Assembly (NCBI GenBank): GCA_017542695.1
Contig: JAFXWT010000165.1
Coordinates: forward strand, 26,042 to 90,041
Direction: 5' to 3'
Origin: Clostridia bacterium
GTDB lineage: Bacteria > Bacillota_A > Clostridia > Oscillospirales > CAG-272
Length of the DNA stretch: 64,000 bases
The position numbers and the translations under genes are program-made. This document shows, piece by piece, positions 60,120-64,000 of this stretch (its first letter is position 1; each line of letters opens with the position of its first letter). Under the pieces are notes generated by a model. It was not told the DNA's origin. It saw only the letters and a list, made by a program, of their open reading frames with translations, and searched no databases.

Positions 60120-62287
60120 TACCTCACTTCAAGTTTGATGTATTTTGTGTGCGATCCGTTCCTGTTTGCCATGCCGACCGAGCCGAACAGAAGCGGATCT
60201 TTTTCGTCGACATATTCAATAAGCGGCGCGCCTTCAAGTGACGCTTTTATTTTATTTCCCGTGACTTCGACCTCGATCTTGTACTCGCGCCCGCGCTCAA
60301 ACCTCACTTTTGCGCCCGCCTGCTTATGTAGCCCGTAATAATTCTTCATAAGGCAGAATTCATCGCCCTTGAACCCGACGGCGTAATACCTCATCGCGCC
60401 CTGAACACGGAAGAGCAGATAATGCTCGCGTCCTTCGACGGCGGAGAGCGTCAGCGCGCATTTGTAGTCGCGCCACGCGACGTCACCCGTGAAAACCTCC
60501 GCAAAATCGGCTCCCGACAGATGCGCCGCTTCACCGTCAAGACGGAATATTCCCTTGACGCGCGTGAACTGACTGATGTCGATGTGCCGCCAATTCCATC
60601 TCTCGCGCGTTTCGCGCGAAAAATCGACTGTGTAGCTCGCTTTTCCGCTTATTTCAAGATCGTCGACGTTACAGACGAAATTGTTTTTCTTCCCGTTTGG
60701 GTTGTCGGTTTCAAAGCAAACGCCGACGCATTCGATCAGCCCCGCCTCGATGCGCGGTATCTTAACTTCGACCGTTTGCCACTCACCGGCGCAAAGCGCG
60801 ACGCGCTCGCCGTAAATCAGCTTATCGTGCCGCTTGTCGTAGCAGAACGCCGCCGCCGTCGCGTCGTAAATATCGCTCGGAATGAACGCCGCGGCACGCA
60901 CCGTCTGCCCGGGGTAACACACGGGCGAAAACTCGGGATCGTATCTGCTGTCCGAAAAGTCGGACGGGTGATAATACGTCTTTTTGTAAACGAATATTTT
61001 TTCTTTGTCTTTCGGGCGCTTGACGGCGATCTCAAGCGAGCGCGCGCCAGACGCGGCTGTTGCGTCGGTGTTTTTCAGGGCGTAACGCGGCGCGGGCTTC
61101 TTTTCGCCCTCGGCGTATCTCTTTTTTTCAAACGAGACCGTATCGCCGTCCTCCGCGCACAGCACGTTCACGGCGCACGTCGAGCGCGGAAGCTCAAACG
61201 TTGCGTCGCCTGTTCGCTCCGCCGCCGTTTTATACGGCTCGGGAAGCTCCGCCACCGCGAGCGCCGCCGCCTGCCGCGCGATGAAGAGCGCGTTTTCCGA
61301 GACTGTCGAAATATTGTATTTACCGACGACAGACGAGCAGATCATAAGGTCGTTTATCGGCTTTACCCACTTGTTGTCGATACTGTCAAGCCCGCAAAGA
61401 ACGCCCATTATCGCCCCGACGTTGCCCGCGTTGCAGTCGGTGTCCCACCCGCACATATTTGCGATGCAAACGGCGCGCGAATAGTCGCCATTCGAGTAGA
61501 GCAGGGAAAGAACGACCACGGCCGCATTCGGAATGATGTGGCAGTTGCCGGGATATTTGTCGTATCCGAAGTTTTCGCGCACGTATAAGTAGCACGCGCG
61601 CCAGTCATCGGGATTTTTTCCGTAAAACTCGCGTACCGCGTTCGTCACTCGCGCGTATTCCGAGTCTGCGGGGATATACGTCAGCGCCTTTTCGATTATC
61701 TTTTCGATATTGCTTTCAATAAAAGCGAGAGACACGCAAACAGCGACGAATATCCCGCCGTATATTCCGTTCCCGCCGTGAGTGACGGATGCCGCCTTCT
61801 CTGCAAGGTGCGCCGTGAGATCAGGGTCTCCCGGCGTGACAAGCCCCCACGTGTCGATGAATATCTGCCCTCCTATCTGCTCGGCGACAGTCTCTCCGTT
61901 GAGAGCGACGCTTCCGCTGACGCCCGCGGGAACGCCCGCGCGCAGATTCAGATACGCTGTGTGCTCCGTCGAAATGCCGTAGCCGCCCCACCAGAAAAAC
62001 CCGTGTTCGTACGGCGCGTAATCGAGCAGCGCCCGCCCGACGTCCTCCGCCGTCAGTTTTTTTCCGTGCCCTCCGTCTTCAAGCGCGCGCAGGAAAAAGA
62101 GCGGACCGTTTAAGTCGTCGTCCGCGGCGTAAAGGTCGTAATCATAGAGATAATCCGTTATCTCCCCGTATTTTTCCCCGATGGAATGATACCACATGCC
62201 CTCGATAGGCGAGCCGAGTCTGACTCCGATCACCTTTCCGAGCCAACCCGAATATATTTTTTCGACGATCTCTTTTGAAAACTCCAT
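60119..62287 (-). CDS. ADP-ribosylglycohydrolase-family protein with C-terminal beta-sandwich domain
   Basis: A 722-residue protein. Residues 1 to about 370 are an all-helical ADP-ribosylglycohydrolase domain with the metal-binding DDDLNGPLFFL near 52 and the signature CGWDTDCNAGNVGAIMG near 280. The middle (about 370-535) contains beta-rich sequence, and the last 180 residues (from about SFTVDFSRETRERWNW) look like a LamG/3-keto-disaccharide hydrolase-type sandwich ending YIKLEVR. Such long forms are frequent in carbohydrate loci, where the substrate is probably a glycoside rather than ADP-ribosylated protein; this is inference. ATG 62287 follows GGAGGGG. Confidence 0.82.
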   Translation of the reverse strand: MEFSKEIVEKIYSGWLGKVIGVRLGSPIEGMWYHSIGEKYGEITDYLYDYDLYAADDDLNGPLFFLRALEDGGHGKKLTAEDVGRALLDYAPYEHGFFWWGGYGISTEHTAYLNLRAGVPAGVSGSVALNGETVAEQIGGQIFIDTWGLVTPGDPDLTAHLAEKAASVTHGGNGIYGGIFVAVCVSLAFIESNIEKIIEKALTYIPADSEYARVTNAVREFYGKNPDDWRACYLYVRENFGYDKYPGNCHIIPNAAVVVLSLLYSNGDYSRAVCIANMCGWDTDCNAGNVGAIMGVLCGLDSIDNKWVKPINDLMICSSVVGKYNISTVSENALFIARQAAALAVAELPEPYKTAAERTGDATFELPRSTCAVNVLCAEDGDTVSFEKKRYAEGEKKPAPRYALKNTDATAASGARSLEIAVKRPKDKEKIFVYKKTYYHPSDFSDSRYDPEFSPVCYPGQTVRAAAFIPSDIYDATAAAFCYDKRHDKLIYGERVALCAGEWQTVEVKIPRIEAGLIECVGVCFETDNPNGKKNNFVCNVDDLEISGKASYTVDFSRETRERWNWRHIDISQFTRVKGIFRLDGEAAHLSGADFAEVFTGDVAWRDYKCALTLSAVEGREHYLLFRVQGAMRYYAVGFKGDEFCLMKNYYGLHKQAGAKVRFERGREYKIEVEVTGNKIKASLEGAPLIEYVDEKDPLLFGSVGMANRNGSHTKYIKLEVR

Positions 62288-62328
62288 TTCCCCTCCGCGA
62301 TGCATGATTTATTTGTAACTATAACTCA

Positions 62329-62357
62329 ATTATATAAAAAAACACGACGAAAGTCAA
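62329..62357 (-). promoter_or_regulatory. Promoter of the ARH-BNR-UroD operon
   Basis: Minus strand: TTGACT (62352-62357), 17 bases, TATAAT (62329-62334). Confidence 0.8.
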
Positions 62358-62402
62358 GCGCCGTTTCATTTGCGAATGACGTTGATTTTCTCCCGTTTCT
62401 GT

Positions 62403-62426
62403 CAAAAAGCCGCCCGACAGGGCGGC
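62403..62426 (-). terminator. Terminator after the GH3 gene
   Basis: GCCGCCC (62409-62415), loop GACA, GGGCGGC (62420-62426); T5 follows on the minus strand. Confidence 0.88.
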
Positions 62427-62439
62427 ATTTTGATTCTTT

Positions 62440-64000
62440 TTATATTTCTTTTTCAAGCACGATGTCGCGCACGTTCTTTCCTATCTTGACCGTGCATTTT
62501 CCGATCGGCTCGAATTTGTTCGTTTCGGTAGAGAAATACGTCATGTATTTCTTGTCGACTTCGATCTTCGCGCGCGCCGTTTTGTGCGCCGTGACGAAAA
62601 CTTTCGTAAATCCTTTCAGCTCGATCGCCGGCCGACCTTTTTCGCCCGTCTCAAACGACACGTAAAGCTCGGCAATCTCCTTGCCGTCGATATCCGATAC
62701 GTTTTCGATGTCAAATTCCGCCGTCAGCACCTTTTCGCCGTCCGTCACATTAAGGTTTTTGTACTCAAACTCCGAATACGAAAGCCCGTACCCGAACGGG
62801 AAGAGCACCGGCACGTTCGCTGTCTCGAAATATCTGTAACCGACGTCGAGCTCCTCTTCGTAAACGACCGTTTCGGGGTCGATGTACGAGTGCATCGCCT
62901 TGACGTCCTCGAGATGAAGCGGGAACGTTTCGGAGAGCTTGCCTGACGGATTGACCTTGCCCGTCAGCACTTCGGCGACTGCGCGGTTGCCGCCCTGACC
63001 GGGATATCCCGCCCAAACGACAGCGTCGACGTCGTCGATCCAGTCGGACATATCGACCGCCGAGCCGGCGTAAACGACAACGATGATCTTCTTATCAGGG
63101 CATTTCTTCGCAAGATATTTTATAACGCTGATTTCTTCGTTGCAGAGTTTTATCGTCTGCCTGTCGCGCCCTTCCGTTTCCACGGATGACGGGTTTCCGA
63201 CCTCGATGATCGCCGCGTCGCGCCCCTCAAGCTCCTCGCGGCAGCTGATGGCGCTGCCGTTCATGCACGCCTGCCCGCCGACGACTTCTCTCACCGACTC
63301 ACGATACGACGTGTCGATGCCGAGCTCGCGCAGCGCGACGCCGAGTCTGACATAGGGCTTTGACGGCTCGACCTTCGCCGAACCGCCGCCGCGGTAAAGC
63401 TCGCGCTCGGGCGCGCCCGTGATCATGACCATCTCATTTGTGAGCGGCAGCGCGCCGTTTTTGTTTTTGAGCAGCACGATGCTCTCTCTCGCCGCCTTGA
63501 CGACGAACTCCTCGCGCTCCTCGACCGTCATGTCGCTCTTTCTCTTTTTTGCTTCCTCGCCTATCTTTTCGGCAAGCGCGATCACGCGCGACGCCGCGCG
63601 CTCAAGCATCTTTTCGTCCACAAGCCCCGCCGCGTAGTCCTCGCGCATTACCGTTTCGCGCGGCGTATTGTGAGGCATTTCAAGATCGAGACCGCCGTTT
63701 ATCGAGCGCGACGAGCGTCTTACCGCCGACCAGTCGGACATTACGAGTCCGTCAAAGCCGAACTCGTCGCGCAGCAGATCGAACATCTTGCCGTTCTCCG
63801 ACATGAGCGTGCCGTTCAGTAGATTGTACGAGCACATCACCGTCCACGGCTTTGCTTCCATTGCTATCTCGAACACGCGCAGATATATTTCGCGCATCGT
63901 GCGCTCGTCTACCTCCGACGAGTCGAAAAGCCGCGCGTATTCTATATTATTCAGGCAGTAGTGCTTCACGCACGCGCCGATGTGCTCCTTCTGGAGCCCC
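62440..64000 (-). CDS. GH3 glycoside hydrolase (beta-glucosidase type), 5' end outside window
   Basis: The frame is open to the end of the window, so the N-terminal part is missing; about 520 residues are seen. KEHIGACVKHYCLNN matches the GH3 KHF/Y...NN segment, and DGLVMSDWSAV holds the nucleophile Asp. The (alpha/beta)6 domain (LPLTNEMVMITGAPERELYRGGGS) follows, and a fibronectin-type III-like C-terminal domain (LFPFGYGLSYSEFEYKNL onward) completes it. It removes terminal beta-linked sugars, probably from oligosaccharides; whether it has a signal peptide cannot be seen. Confidence 0.92.
   Translation of the reverse strand, partial: GLQKEHIGACVKHYCLNNIEYARLFDSSEVDERTMREIYLRVFEIAMEAKPWTVMCSYNLLNGTLMSENGKMFDLLRDEFGFDGLVMSDWSAVRRSSRSINGGLDLEMPHNTPRETVMREDYAAGLVDEKMLERAASRVIALAEKIGEEAKKRKSDMTVEEREEFVVKAARESIVLLKNKNGALPLTNEMVMITGAPERELYRGGGSAKVEPSKPYVRLGVALRELGIDTSYRESVREVVGGQACMNGSAISCREELEGRDAAIIEVGNPSSVETEGRDRQTIKLCNEEISVIKYLAKKCPDKKIIVVVYAGSAVDMSDWIDDVDAVVWAGYPGQGGNRAVAEVLTGKVNPSGKLSETFPLHLEDVKAMHSYIDPETVVYEEELDVGYRYFETANVPVLFPFGYGLSYSEFEYKNLNVTDGEKVLTAEFDIENVSDIDGKEIAELYVSFETGEKGRPAIELKGFTKVFVTAHKTARAKIEVDKKYMTYFSTETNKFEPIGKCTVKIGKNVRDIVLEKEI

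Noticed and set aside
47622..62287. A linked NAD/ADP-ribose defence system made of the sirtuin and the ADP-ribosylglycohydrolase
   Set aside because: The genes are 12 kb apart in different operons, and the second is embedded in glycan genes with a carbohydrate-type domain.

Overview
The window looks like a chromosomal segment of an endospore-forming member of the Clostridia (Firmicutes), possibly an uncultured gut lineage. The evidence is spoIVB, spoIIE, spoIVA and an alpha/beta-type small acid-soluble spore protein, together with strong GGAGG-type ribosome sites and sigma-A-like promoters with almost uniform 17-base spacers. The DNA is moderately GC-rich by eye; islands around 4030-5210 and 12784-13116 are clearly more AT-rich. 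I found no insertion sequence, prophage, CRISPR array or rRNA.  Layout. 1-3893: the 3' end of rhaA, a CapA-type protein, a two-domain class II aldolase and PRPP synthetase. 3894-5234: a structured intergenic repeat, then an AT-rich divergent pair (zinc-ribbon membrane protein and small XRE regulator) around a palindromic operator. 5370-11118: a sporulation block (spoIVB, spoIIE, a lipoprotein, spoIVA). 11361-20729: an FAD oxidoreductase, an EF-G-like GTPase operon on the minus strand, a DUF1858 protein, and a plus-strand operon of a zinc-ribbon protein, trmK, a NIF3 protein, an MFS carrier and GDPD. 20730-22448: a structured segment with terminal inverted repeats beside tRNA-Cys, and a DUF3048 lipoprotein. 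22604-26996: tadA, a CPBP protease, a GH94-like phosphorylase and an M23 lipoprotein, all on the minus strand. 27242-33055: a CDF transporter, a membrane protein, a structured repeat, an XRE regulator, a GPH-type symporter with a clear operator, a DUF6472 protein and mnmM.  33325-42596 is a complete peptide-type ABC importer operon whose binding protein, OppC-like permease and both ATPases are all much larger than normal; the ATPases carry long charged, probably coiled-coil insertions.  42705-48906 holds the spore protein, thpR, a DUF4091 protein, a Gfo/Idh/MocA oxidoreductase, a sugar isomerase/epimerase, a sirtuin and a CmpB-like membrane protein.  49039-64000 is a carbohydrate region: four BNR/Asp-box sialidase-like proteins, GH29, GH20 and GH3 enzymes, an HpcH/HpaI aldolase, a UroD-family protein, an ADP-ribosylglycohydrolase fused to a second domain, and an M32 carboxypeptidase. 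None of the complete members shows a signal peptide, so the glycan-derived substrates are probably processed in the cytoplasm after uptake; the window has no obvious dedicated glycan importer beyond the two MFS/GPH carriers.  The observations most worth following are the enlarged ABC importer, the covarying structured repeats, the tRNA-Cys-associated inverted-repeat segment, the zinc-ribbon gene whose frame continues past its stop into a membrane segment, and the BNR-rich cytoplasmic glycan locus.
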